DNA from: Bifiguratus adelaidae | Lineage: Eukaryota > Mucoromycota > Endogonomycetes > Endogonales | Length of the DNA: 64,000 bases | NCBI GenBank assembly: GCA_002261195.1 | Contig: MVBO01000005.1 | Location: forward strand, 109,403 to 173,402 | Direction of reading: 5' to 3' | In this document: piece after piece, positions 46,901 through 58,360 of the stretch | How the letters are laid out: every line of letters starts with the position of its first letter | Numbering within the stretch: the stretch's first letter is position 1 | The notes under the pieces: generated by a model | What the model was told of the DNA's origin: nothing | The model's input: the letters and a program-made list of their open reading frames with translations, nothing else | The model's database searches: none | Translations under genes and position numbers: made by a program

Positions 46901-48538
46901 CGAAGGAGACCTCAAATTCCGCGAGAAGGGAGGAGAGTTGACGGATGTCAAAGCGTTTCTATTTGACCATTATTTCCTTTTCACCAAGATGCGCAAAATC
47001 GGGAGCAAGGCAACTCAGCAAACGGAATATCGAACAATTCGACGTCCGATTCCTCTCGACATGCTCTTTTTCAAGTCATCTACGAACGATGATGGTCTTA
47101 CGCGAGCTGGTTCCGGCATGCTCATTCCAGCTACGACATCAGCGTCCGCAAGTCCGAATGCCGCAGGGTTCGTGCCATTTGCCATTACTCACTTTGGCAA
47201 ACGCGGAGGCAAGTATGTTCTCTTGGCCGCCTCAGCAGCAGAGGCGAACATTTGGAAGACCAAAATTGCCGAGGCGCAGGAGACTCAGCAACGTGTGAGC
47301 GGCGCTCTTCAGGTATTTGAACGACGAGTGTTAAGCGAATCTACTTTTGGTATCACAACCGGCAAGGTAGTGTGCTCAGTCCCGTTCAGTAAGTATTTAG
47401 GTTTGCCCTGCCCCTCTGGTTGGATTGTGTTTACTGACCTGTTGCAGCTACTACGGATGGGACACGAATGATCGCGGTCGGGACAGACATTGGAGTATGG
47501 GCCGGTCTCGAGGGCTCGGGCAATTTCCGCAAAACGGATCTCAATGTTACCAATGTCACCCAGATGGAGGTGATTGAAGAAAACCATTTATTCCTGGTTC
47601 TTGAGAGTAGGTGTCTCTAACTCTATTGTGCTGTATATTGCTAACGATGTGACGCATCTCTTTTCAGACAAGGTATTGTGGGCGTATCCCATTGATGCTC
47701 TCATTTCCAGCCAGTTCGCGAATACACGACAGAAAATCAAGGATTCCATTAATTATTTCAATGTTGGTGTGTGCAACAACAAGACGCTGATTGTGCCAAT
47801 GAAGAAGCGGAATACTATGAGCACATTCAAAGCTTACGAGCCTGTCTGTGGAGATGTTCGTGACGTCCTCAAGCATTCTAACAATGCCAAAACCATGTTT
47901 GGCAATCGCGCTACCAAAGAATGGGTGAAGGTGTACAAGGAGTTCTACGTCGGCGCCGACTCCACGAGTGTACAATTTTTGCGAGCCAGGATTGTCGTTG
48001 TGTGTGTCAAGGGCTTCGAAATCGTGAATTTGGAGAATCTTTCCATGAATATTGGCATTCCCGATCTTGTCAAACCGGAGTTTGCCTTCGTGGTACGGAA
48101 AGGGGAAAACATCCGACCGCTCGCCATGTTCCGGATACACGACAAATTTTTGCTCTGTTATGACGAGTTTGCTTTCTTTGTGGATTCTCGCGGCGGTTTA
48201 TTGCGGGACAAGAACCGCATTGAGTGGGAAGGTGTGCCGGAATCTGTGGCATTGTACTATCCCTACGTTGTGGCTTTCGACAAGGAGTTCGTAGAAGTGC
48301 GACACGTTGAGACAGTAAGTGAGATGATATCTCAAAAAGCAACATGCTCATATCCGATCAGGGCGCTCGTGTCCAAGTGTTGGCTGGCGACAATCTCCGA
48401 TGCCTGCATTATTCAGGAAATGCTACACGTCCCGTCATTCATGGAGCCATGCAGCATGAAATGAACAGTTCCCTGCAGGTGGTCTTTCAACTACTCCCCA
48501 ATGAAGCGCTATTGCGGTCTAATTCCGGCCGCAACTGA
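43993..48538 (+). CDS. Rho1 guanine nucleotide exchange factor, ROM2-like (DH-PH-CNH)
   Basis: Activates Rho GTPases in the cell-wall integrity pathway. ATG 43993. The first ~550 residues are disordered, rich in Ser, Tyr, Pro and Gln (NPHIPPGQNVAATTTNRSSY style). Then VITIQELLPKDVSPKMALLI begins the DEP-like region seen in fungal Rom proteins. DH domain: RQEAINELIFGEDNYVMDLE, GDVFNAHASNMIDPYKKYVP and RSFLIFPVTRMQRYSLLLEA (the catalytic helix, about 46650-46710). PH domain: ELIYEGDLKFREKGGELTDV and AFLFDHYFLFTKMRK. The CNH (citron homology) domain fills the last ~350 residues: RMIAVGTDIGVWAGLEG, DKVLWAYPIDALISSQF, FEIVNLENLSMNIGIPDLV and YDEFAFFVDSRGGL. It ends TGA 48536. Introns at about 45705-45777, 47386-47447, 47607-47667 and 48316-48360. 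Intact, about 1,420 residues. Confidence 0.9.
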
Positions 48539-48734
48539 GACAAACAACCTATACCAATAATGCACCGTTTGTCAAGAGGACATATATATACCGTTGTGCT
48601 TGTGCATATTTGCAAGAATGGGTGCTGTTTTGTGTGTGATGTTGTGGTTGTGTACGTGGTTTTATTTCATAATCACAAAGTAGAATATGGGAACATGCCT
48701 TTTCTTATTGCCCGTGGTCTTTTATCATTACAGT

Positions 48735-49337
48735 TCACCGAAAGAAGAGGTAGTAAAAGAGCATGACTATAAAGACAATGAAAAGGATCAAATAACAGGT
48801 ATAAGCAAATCCTTCCTTAGACGCCATCAGGTTGAACTTTCTCATGGTGTTGCTCAGCGCGTCTCCAGTGCCAGAGAACTGATTATTCTGTGAAAGGGAA
48901 GGAGTTTAGAACAAGTTAAGCCTTCCGATACCCGCTACAAGTGAGCACTTGCCAGATTGCCAATCAAGTCATTCCCAGACTTTATCTCTTCACCAATCTT
49001 TGAGGTGATCTACTCTCATACGTGTGTTAGCCAAGTACCGTCGCCCCAGCGCGAAACCTACATTCTTTAGCAAGGACACCTTTTGAGAAAGCCCCGATAT
49101 CCGTTCCTCGTTCTGCGATTCCATATACTCCAAGTCTCCATCGTCTACACGTAACTTGTACGTATTAGGGTCGTTAGGGTCGTAGGCAGAGGGCGAATAG
49201 GAGCGTGGCGAGTTGTAGTTGGAGTAACGATCACTGATGGATGGTTGAGGGGATGCGGAAGGTGTGAAGTCGGGAGTGCCATTGTTGAACAATGCGGACC
49301 GATTATGAAGATGCTGGTTCTGCCTACATGCACGCAT
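48735..49337 (-). CDS. BET1-like SNARE
   Basis: Short Qc-type SNARE of ER-Golgi and intra-Golgi transport. Exon 1 (start 49337; N terminus somewhat uncertain) is polar with NRSALFNNGTPDFTPSASPQ and ends in the start of the SNARE helix YMESQNEERISGLSQKVSLL. After an intron (about 49067-49004) the next exon gives IGEEIKSGNDLIGNL. The following intron uses a GC donor (GCAAGT at about 48954). The last exon reads NNQFSGTGDALSNTMRKFNL, then a C-terminal membrane anchor FAYTCYLILFIVFIVMLFYY and LFFR, stop at 48735. The central layer Gln sits in NNQF. Length is about 150 residues. BET1 versus SFT1 cannot be decided here. Divergent from the RlmN-like gene with under 100 bp between likely starts. Confidence 0.8.
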
Positions 49338-49430
49338 GCGACAAGCGTCAACAATGCGCCCAAGAAAGTGTCTAATGTGCCCTACCTTATCCTGCTTCCA
49401 AACTGCCGTGACATAAGATATTCAAAAGGG

Positions 49431-50755
49431 ATGCCATGGACGCGATGCTTTGGAACGGTTAGTGGCAAGATCAATTTGCTTGGACAGACGTTGGAGGAGC
49501 TACGGCAGACACTGAAGCCGCCTCTACTGGCCGGTCATGTCAATACGTTTACGGCAGATCAAGTCTTTGACTACATGTATCGTAAAGGTGAGTGAGATGC
49601 GTATCAGATCATGGCACACTGGCTGACGTTCTCTGCGCAAGGCAGTCGCAACTTTGAAGACATGACCAATGTAAGCAAGGCACTGCGACAAGAATTAGGA
49701 CAGCAGTTTGACATTGTTTATGGATCGGTGGAGGTGAGCGCCTTTTCTGAGCATGTCGTTAGCCCGAGATCACTCAAACAGCTTGCTCTAGCTGGACAAA
49801 AAGTCTGTGGACGGTACACGCAAGTACTTGATTGGATTCAAGACTCTGGATGCACGCAATGTCATTGAAACGGTCATGATCCCCGAAACCACTCGATCAA
49901 CCCTCTGCATTAGCTCACAGGTCGGATGTAGCCTCAACTGCAGTTTCTGCCATACCGGAACACAAAAGCTCGAGAGAAACCTGACAGCATCCGAGATCAT
50001 TGGTCAATACATGATTGCGGCGCATCATAAGGGCGATTTCCCGCTTCAAGAGCGACAACGCCATCGACTGTCGAATATCGTCTTTATGGGACAGGGTGAA
50101 CCCTTGTACAATTGGCGACAGGTCTCCAAGGCGGTCAAACTACTTACCGCACCCAAGGGCGTCGGCTTACCTAAACAAAGAGTCACCATCTCCACGTCGG
50201 GAGTCGTCCCATTGATCCCCAAGATTGCCTCCGAACTCGGCGTTGCCTTAGCGATCTCCCTCCACGCAACCACCAATGATCTTCGTGACGAGCTTGTACC
50301 ACTCAACAAGACCTATCCCCTTTCCATGCTCTTGGCGGCATGTCATGATTATATTCAATCTTTACCCAACCGAACCCGCATTACCTTTGAGTAAGTCTTG
50401 GCCATCCGACGCACAGCATACTAACTCTATCCAGATATGTCATGCTGGATCGCGTCAATGACCATCCTTCCCAAGCCAAGGACCTTGTTCGACATGTGAA
50501 GGGACTGCCAGCGCACGTTAATCTCATGTAAGTCATCCGACCCTGCGCCTGAAGAAGTGATTCTCACTCACTCGGCCCTCTTGTCCGCCTAGTCCATTCA
50601 ATCCATGGCCAGGTAGCCAGTATAACACATCCACACCCGATCGCATTGAACAATTTGCACGAGTCATAGAAGAAGCAGGTATCCCATGTACTGTACGTAG
50701 ACCCCGCGGCCAGGATATCATGGCAGCCTGCGGTCAGTTAAAGTCATCGTTGTGA
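49431..50755 (+). CDS. RlmN-like radical SAM methyltransferase (m2A in rRNA/tRNA)
   Basis: Bacterial RlmN makes 2-methyladenosine in 23S rRNA and tRNA; eukaryotic versions are thought to serve organelles. The ATG at 49431 (MPWTRCFGTVSGKINLLGQT) is preferred; earlier in-frame Mets exist back to about 49310. N-terminal domain: TADQVFDYMYRKG and FEDMTNVSKALRQELGQQF. Then DGTRKYLIGFKTLDARNVIE, the radical SAM cluster CSLNCSFCHTG (CxxxCxxC, about 49930-49960), IVFMGQGEPLYNW, RVTISTSGVVPLIPKIASE and ALAISLHATTNDLRDELVPL. YVMLDRVNDHPSQA and PFNPWPGSQY follow, and finally RRPRGQDIMAACGQL, containing the second catalytic Cys. All key residues are kept. Five introns. Length is about 370 residues, as in bacteria. 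Mitochondrial location is inferred. Confidence 0.9.
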
Positions 50756-50920
50756 GGCGCAGTAACTGCCGCAGTCGCTTTAGGAACAAATTGCCAAATG
50801 CGTCACACACGGAGTTGATAAAGGTTGGCTCTTGGTTCCGCTCCGTTCTCTCTCGTCCTATCTTTAACTCTTCTGCGACATATCTGGAGCCACGTCTACT
50901 CCTTTTTGGACGTGAGCAGC

Positions 50921-53900
50921 ATGTCGTCTCCACAGTATGAAGCCATCACAGTTAACATACCATTAGCTGGATCAGCCGTGATCTCGGCTATCGTCTTGAC
51001 CTTTCAACGAGTCTATCATCATGTCAAGGCACGAGAAGGGACAATCAGACTTCCAGAGGATGGAGAGCTTGACCTGCCATCGGATGAAGAGCTCAGAAGG
51101 CGAGAACAGCTTGGTGACGTGCCGGATCCAAATCAACGGTTTAGCACTCGGGTCTGGGATGTCCTCAAGCTTATCTTGTCACTCGCGCAACTGGCCTTGT
51201 CTGCTTTCTTTCTTGCTTGGCGGTTGATTCACCTGGATCTTGAAGATGAAGACAACAAATTCTCTGCTATCGGCTCACTCTTGTCGCTTATCGCTTGGAG
51301 CTACACCACCGTGCTTACCCTTGTCTCACTTCGCTACAAGCTTCCAAATTCCACGGGATGGATTTTGAACACACACGTTGCTTGTCTTTCCTTGGCTGCT
51401 TTTTGCACGTCTGTCTATCAATCCTTTACTCTCTCCCGGTCTACGCGTGATCTACCGGAGATACTTGTCATTGGCTTATTGGTGAATCTTGGGCTGACCT
51501 TTGCTATGACGGCCGTCACCTGGACGCTTCCTCGGGGTCCTCAGATGGTGACGAGTAAGGGCAAGATTGTCACACCAGTCGATTCGGCTTCCTTGTTCAG
51601 TTTCCTGGCTTTTACATGGGTAGCGCCAATCATTCATGAAGCCTACCAATCTGGACATATGAAGATTGGCGAAGTCTGGTATCTACCACCACAATATCGA
51701 GGTCGAAACGTGTTCCCTGCTTTTACCAAGGATCGTGGTCGGCGCCTGTTTATTCGCATGATTAAGGCGAACAAGTTCTCCATGATGATGCAAATCAGTA
51801 TGGCCGCCATCGGAGGTGGACTCTACTATGCACCGGCCTTCTTTATGAAGCGACTCTTGGATTTCATTCAAACGCACCAACGCGAGACTGGATATGTGAG
51901 CTTTCGCATTCTCAGCTTGGAACCCGGTTACCTGGCTCTGCTTGGTTATTTGGCTTGCGCCATGATCTTGGCCATCACCAACGCTCAGTTGTGGTATTGG
52001 TCGAGTAGCGCCATGCAAATCCACGTGCTCACCTCCCTCAACATGGAAATTTACGCAAAGACGCTCAAAAGGCGGGATGTGTATGGCGATGTGAAGACAG
52101 ACGATAAAAAGGCCGAAGGCAAGAAGGATGCCATCGAAAATCGTGAAGCCAATGGTGAAGTCTCTTCTGTCGATTCCGCCAACAAGGACAATGACAAGAA
52201 GGAAAAGGATGAGGACGAAACGGCTGATGTCACGGCCAACACGGGTACCATTGTGAACCTCATGTCTACGGACGCAAATCGTGTCTCCGAATATGCGACC
52301 TGGTGGTTTGTCCTTGTGGATGCGCCCATTGAATTGATTATCGGCATCTTCTTCTTGTGGAAGCTCCTCGGTTGGAGTGCTCTTATTGGTCTCTTGGTCA
52401 TGATTATCAGTGAGTATATTAAGACGATGATGCGCATTCAGGTATATTTAACACGTGCTAGCTCTACCCATTAACCATTACTCTGCCAAAGCCTTCACCG
52501 CCACGCAGGATAAGCTGATGAAGGCCCGGGATTCTCGTGTGGCTCTCATGAACGAAATCTTGCAGGGCGTCCGACAGATCAAGTATTTTGCTTGGGAACG
52601 TCGTTGGGAGGAGAAGGTCATGGGTACGTATAATGATCATAATTTCTGCGGAACACGAGATTGACGTGAACATTTTCTGCAGCTAAGCGTGAAGAAGAAC
52701 TGGGCTTCTTGCGAAAGAACTTTATGCTCGAAGTCTGTTTTCATCTACTGTGGGGAGGGTAAGTGAATGCCAGTGGCCAGCGCATGGAGAAATCTCATGT
52801 CATTGCGTAGATCTCCCATTCTGGTGACCATTATTGCCTTCATCAGCTTTACCATCTTTTTCGGAAATGAGCTCACGCCTCCTATCGCTTTCACTTCTAT
52901 TGCCGTCTTCAACGAATTGCGCTTTGCCTTGAATGTCCTTCCCGAAACCTTTGTCGAAGCTGTCCAAGCCTATGTCAGTGTTCGTCGTATTGAAAAGTAC
53001 CTTAACGAACCGGAGGTGGAGACTCAACCCGACGCTTCGTATGGATCTGGCAAAGGCAAGATTGGTTTCGAAGACGCCACCATCACCTGGAATGCCGCTG
53101 TGCAGGAAAAGGACGAGAATCAGGCAGAGGCCGAGACCGATGGTGGTGCTGCCGGTCCCACCTCGCTTTTCAAGCTAACGGATGTGTCTGTCGAATTTCC
53201 GCGCAACGAACTTTCCATCATTTGCGGTCCTACTGGCTCTGGTAAGACGCTGATGCTGCTGGGACTGTTGGGTGAATCGGATGTCACTGCCGGCAAGTCG
53301 TATTGTCCTCGTGCACCTGTCTTTGACGACGATCTGGGAGGCGAATCCGAAGATGACGATGACGATGATGCTGATGCCGACTCCACTCAAGATATCCCGA
53401 CAGCACCTCGTCGTCGTTTCAGCACCATTCCAGCCAGCGCGTGGATCTTACCCGATGCGGTCGCCTACGTGTCGCAAGCTGCCTGGCTCCAGAATGCCAC
53501 TATCCGAGACAATATTACATTTGGCACCCCATTTGATGCCGTACGATACCACGCTGTCCTTGAAGCCTGTGCGCTTGTTCGCGACCTCGAAATTCTTGAG
53601 GATGGCGACGAAACCGAAATTGGAGAGAAGGGTATCACCTTGTCCGGCGGTCAAAAGCAGCGTGTCTCTTTGGCCCGTGCAGTCTACTCCCGTGCAGGTG
53701 TCATCATTCTGGATGATGTATTGTCAGCCGTCGATGCTCACACCGCCAAGCACATCTACCAAAAGTGTCTCATGGGTCCTTTGATGGCTAATCGTACGCG
53801 TATCTTGGTCACTCACCACGTTCGCATGTGCGTCACTGGTGCCAATTACCTCGTCAACATTCGCGAAGGTCGCGTGCAGCACGTCGGCAAGGTTGCCGAT

Positions 53901-56153
53901 CTCCGCGAACGCAGTATCCTCAAGGAAGTCGTTGAAGAGGAAGAAAAAGACCGCAAGGAGGATGAGGAACCAGGGACCCTCTCCGCGGTACCGAGCATGA
54001 CAGATGTAACATCCGCCGAAAGCACAGCGGATGAAGTCACACTTACGGATGGAGGTTTAGGAGGCTCTATTGCTGTCGATGACGGTGATGCTCCCAAAAA
54101 GAAGAAGGAACGTCGAGTTTTGGTCGAGGAAGAAAGCAGTGCTATCGGTATCGTCAAGCTTGGCATCTACAAGACTTATATGCTTGCCAATGGTAGTTGG
54201 TTATTCTGGCTTCTACTTTTCGTCATCTTCTTCGGCGATCGATGCTTGGAAGTCGGTGAAGGTTGGTGGGTTAAGCTCTGGAGTGCTTCTTATGCTGTCG
54301 AGAGTACCTTTACGCCTCCCAATCACTTTGTCGCTCAAGGTTTACGCTTGCTTCAAGGCGAAAACTTGAGCAGCTTCAGTGTTCGAAGCATCGCAGACTA
54401 TTATGCGGCTGACGCCAAGTCCGAGCCGCAAATCATGGTTGCTACATTCGTCAAGCACAGCGTCGTTTACTACCTGGCCGGATACATCTTGATCACTTTC
54501 TCGTCCATCATCCTTGGTGCTGTTCGCTTTGGTGTTACCTATTACGGTTCTCTCAAGGCCTCGCGAATCTTGTATGAGCGCATGCTGAGACGCATTCTTC
54601 GTGCACCTATGCGCTTCTTTGACACCACTCCTGTTGGACGCATCTTGAATCGATTTGCCAAAGACTTTGAGTCTGTGGATTCTGGTCTCCCTAATAACTT
54701 TGCCTGGTTCTTTATTCAAGTCATTGGTGTTATATCTGTCATTGGTGTCGTGTCTTCGATCAGTCCTTGGTTCCTTGGTCCCATGCTCTTGCTTTGCGCC
54801 TTCTTCTACTACCTTGCGGCAAGATATGCCTCCACCAGTCGACAAATGAAGCGTATGAATTCGAATGCAAAGAGTCCATTGTTCACGCACTTTACCGAGA
54901 CCATTGTTGGGGTTACCACCATTCGTGCCTTTGGTGTCTCGCGACGCTTCATGTTGGAAATGATCAAGCGAACCGATGTCCACGCTCGCCCATTCTTCTT
55001 CACCTGGACGGTTAATCGCTGGCTCAGCACGCGATCCTCTGCGACTGGTGCTCTGCTTTCCTTTGCTGTCGGTGTGGCTATCCTCTGGAACCTCGACTTT
55101 GTGGACGCTTCTCTTGCTGGTTTCACGCTCACCTATGCCTTCACATTCACCGATCAGTTGTTCTGGGGTGTACGTCGTTACACCTCTTTGGAGTTGAGCT
55201 TGAACAGTGTGGAGAGAATCGTCGAGTACTCTGAATTGGAAGAGGAAGCTCCCGAGATCATTGAACCACGACCGCCAGCCAGCTGGCCCGAGGAAGGCAA
55301 GATTGAAGTCAAGGACCTTCAAGTGCGATACGCAGCCGATCTTGATCCAGTCCTTCATGGCATCAACTTTAGCGTCAAGTCTCAAGAGAAGATTGGTATC
55401 GTGGGCCGAACTGGCTCCGGCAAATCGACTCTTGCCTTATCCTTCTTCCGTTTCATCGAGGCTAGCCGTGGCAGCATCATTATCGATGGCAAAGATATCT
55501 CACAAATTGGTCTTTCTCACCTTCGATCCCGCCTCACCATCATTCCTCAAGATCCCACCCTCTTCTCGGGCACACTTCGCTCCAACTTGGATCCCTTCGA
55601 TCAGTACACTGACGCTGAAGTCTTTGAATCATTACGACGGGTGCACTTGTTACCGTCTGACGACGACCAGGAAGCTCTAGCAGCCGAGTCTCGAGATGTC
55701 AATGCCAACGTCTTCAGAGACCTTGACGCAGTGGTCTCGGAGGGAGGCAAGAATTTTTCACAAGGTCAACGACAGCTCTTGTGTCTTGCTCGTGCGCTAT
55801 TGAAGCGATCAAAAATCGTCATGATGGATGAAGCGACCGCAAGGTAAGTGTCCACATGTCAGTGAGCATCATGAGCCACGGTAAAACTAATCCTTGTCTC
55901 TAGTGTCGATTTGCATACAGACGAAGCAATCCAGAAGACCATTCGATCCGAGTTTGTGGACTGCACGATATTGTGCATTGCCCATCGTCTTCTCACCGTT
56001 ATTGATTACGATCGTATTCTCGTCTTGGATCAAGGCAATGTCGCAGAATACGATACACCGCGTAACCTCATTGAAGATACCAACTCTATATTCTACACCA
56101 TGTGTAAGAACTCGGGCGAGTTTGACGCTCTTGTCAAGGCTGCCAAAAAGTGA
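50921..56153 (+). CDS. Full-length ABCC (MRP-type) ABC transporter
   Basis: ATP-driven exporter, often of glutathione or other conjugates into the vacuole or out of the cell. The ATG at 50921 (MSSPQYEAITVNIPLAGSAV) is used, but the frame is open upstream and an extra 5' exon is possible. TMD0 helices, then TMD1 (FSFLAFTWVAPIIHEAY), with an acidic/Lys loop near 52090-52240. NBD1: GPTGSGKT Walker A, LSGGQKQRVSLARAVYS signature, VIILDDVLS Walker B with Asp in place of the catalytic Glu, as usual in ABCC NBD1. An Asp/Glu-rich insertion (about 53325-53395) interrupts NBD1. TMD2: PMRFFDTTPVGRILNRFAKD. NBD2: GRTGSGKST, NFSQGQRQLLCLARALL and IVMMDEATA with its catalytic Glu. Introns at about 52410, 52623, 52761 and 55843. 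About 1,640 residues, intact. Confidence 0.9.
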
Positions 56154-56177
56154 ATAAATCTCTTACTCTTTTGAACC

Positions 56178-56902
56178 ATGGCCAAACCACTCAAGGTGTT
56201 TATGGATGTGGCTATCAATAGCCAGCCTACAGGTCGTATGACCTTTCAGCTCTTTAAAGATACCGTACCCAAGACAGCTGAGAACTTTAGAGCCTTGTGT
56301 ACGGGAGAGAAGGGAACAGGTGTTTCGGGCAAACCGTTGCATTACAAGAACAGCGTCTTGTAAGTGAATCAGAGAGATCTGACTATTGCTGCGGTACTCA
56401 CGTTCCTAGTCACCGTGTGATTCCCGGATTCATGGCGCAAGGAGGAGGCAAGTAGAAAGAATAAGGCCAAGCATGACTTCTTAACCCCCTACCTAGACTT
56501 CACACGTGGAGACGGTCGTGGCGGTGAATCGATTTATGGGCAAAAGTTTGCAGAGTATGTGATATTCAGTGTGGATTGAAGCGCGCACCACTCAAAAGCG
56601 CTTAGTGAAAACTTTACACTTAAGCACGGTGGTCGTGGTACCCTGAGCATGGCGAACGCTGGACCGGCAAGTTACTTTTTTGTCGGTGTGAGGTCTTGGA
56701 CTAAAAAGCCCTTTAGAACACCAATGGATCTCAGTTCTTCATTTGCTTTGGCGATACGCCTTGGCTCGATGGCCGTCATACCGTGCTTGGACAGTTGACG
56801 GGTGGAAAAGAAGTGTTGGACAAGATTGAGGCCGAAGGAAGCCAAAGTGGAGCCACGCGTTCCAAGATTGAGGTGACCGATTGCGGTGAAGTCAAGGAAT
56901 AA
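56178..56902 (+). CDS. Cyclophilin-type peptidyl-prolyl isomerase (CypA-like)
   Basis: Catalyses cis-trans isomerisation at proline bonds; the family's cyclosporin target. Five exons, single domain of about 164 residues without signal sequence, hence cytosolic. [20 protein letters not shown], then [33 protein letters not shown] (catalytic Arg), [60 protein letters not shown] (Trp that binds cyclosporin) and [20 protein letters not shown], ending TAA 56900-56902. The intron before NTNGSQFF uses a GC donor (GCAAGT at about 56669). It begins only 24 bp after the ABCC stop codon, so the two same-strand genes are extremely close. All catalytic residues are present. Confidence 0.93.
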
Positions 56903-57041
56903 ATCCATAGCGTAGACGAGTGCATGCGCGACAAGAGCACAAGAGCAGAAAAGGTCCTAGGTACAAGCATAGAGAATGAAATAAAATGTCATTATCCTAT
57001 GTTACATGTAAAAGTACATTGGATGATAGTGTACATGTCGA

Positions 57042-58346
57042 TTACAAAAAGTATTGTACCTGAACAATATCCTTGTTATTACCCAGCTGTGATCCCGGTG
57101 GCGGTAAACGATCGCTCTCTGGCGCCGCATCAAATACATTGAAGAACCGTTGCCCTTGTTCACCGACCTCGAGCACACTCGCCAAATTCCCACATCGATA
57201 ACAATAATTGGGAGCTGACCAGACGGTGGACAGTTGGTCGTCATACAGTACCTTGAATGCTCATGAGCTGTTGTTCGCTACCTAAAGTCCAACCTACCTG
57301 ATATCCCTCCATGCACAATTGATGCGCTCGCAAGATGTGCGACATGCCATTGATGTGTAAAAACTTTTTGACCACTTGGCTACCGAAGGTGTAGCCAGCT
57401 CCTCTTGCCGACATGGCAAATTCTTCCTTGTCTGGATCGGGATCGGACCATACCAAGTCTGCCATGGGTCCTTCATGGGGTATCTCTGATGCAAAGCGTC
57501 AATCATCGCCTTCCAGGCCAACGAAGGCCAACCTACCTCTAAATCGATCTAGCACCTTGATTTGATCGATAAACTTGATGGACGGTGACAATCCTGTGCC
57601 ATTCCGTAAGCTTTCGACGCGCACATACACAATGCCACTCACCACCGTGAACACAAAAGATGGAATCGTCAATCACCACGGACAAGGTCAGAAAGTCGAA
57701 CATATTTGTAAAGTAGGTCCACACGCTCGCCGATCCGTACTTGCGTATACACTCCGTATAGAAACCATAGGTCTAAACACACCATACCATCGTCAACACC
57801 AGCCACCAAGCAAGAACCGCCTTACTGACCTGTGTCACCGCTCTGGACTCGTGATTGCCACGCACAAGTTGAACACGATCCGGATAGCGTAGTTTAAGAC
57901 ACGTCAAGAGTGATATCGTCTCTACGCTCGATAATCCCCGATCCACATAGTCTCCTACATCCCTCGTGAGCGTCAAACCTGGCCCCAACGCGCCTTACCT
58001 ACCTAGAAAGAGGTAGTTGGTATGCGGACAATAGCCTCCAATCTTGAATATCTCCAGTAGATCGTAAAACTGCCTGGAATGCGCGTCAGTACCTACCCCC
58101 CAGGCTTCCCCTCCACTACCCCAATCTCGAGTAGCATGCCTCCCTCAAAGACAGGCGAGAGGTCGCATGGAACGCTTACCCATGAATGTCGCCAATGACA
58201 GTGACAGGTGCCTTGATGTGCACCACATTGCTCTCCTTGAGCAGAAGCTCCTTGGTCTTTTCGCAAATCTCTTTGAGTAGTGACTCTGCCAGCAGACGCT
58301 TCTGATACAGTTGCTCTATACAAGCATCAAGGTCTAGTCCAGTCAT
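57042..58346 (-). CDS. PPG1: PP2A-family Ser/Thr phosphatase PPG1
   Basis: PPP-family catalytic subunit; yeast Ppg1 acts with the Far complex and influences glycogen and mitophagy. ATG 58346: [20 protein letters not shown]. Metal motifs in order: [48 protein letters not shown] and [15 protein letters not shown]. The block [20 protein letters not shown] with [20 protein letters not shown] and [20 protein letters not shown] is closest to filamentous-fungal PPG1, rather than PP2A, PP4 or Sit4. The C terminus ends YFL, the methylated tail of the PP2A group, stop at 57042. Six short introns. Its start codon is only 14 bp from the upstream gene's stop on the same strand. Intact; about 310 residues. 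Confidence 0.9.
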
Positions 58347-58360
58347 CAAAAAGTGTTGCT

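Noticed and set aside
54342-55385. 347-codon open frame on the minus strand inside the ABCC gene
   Set aside because: It lies opposite the conserved TMD2-NBD2 coding region, is low in hydrophobic order, and has no recognisable domain; an antisense shadow of biased codon use.
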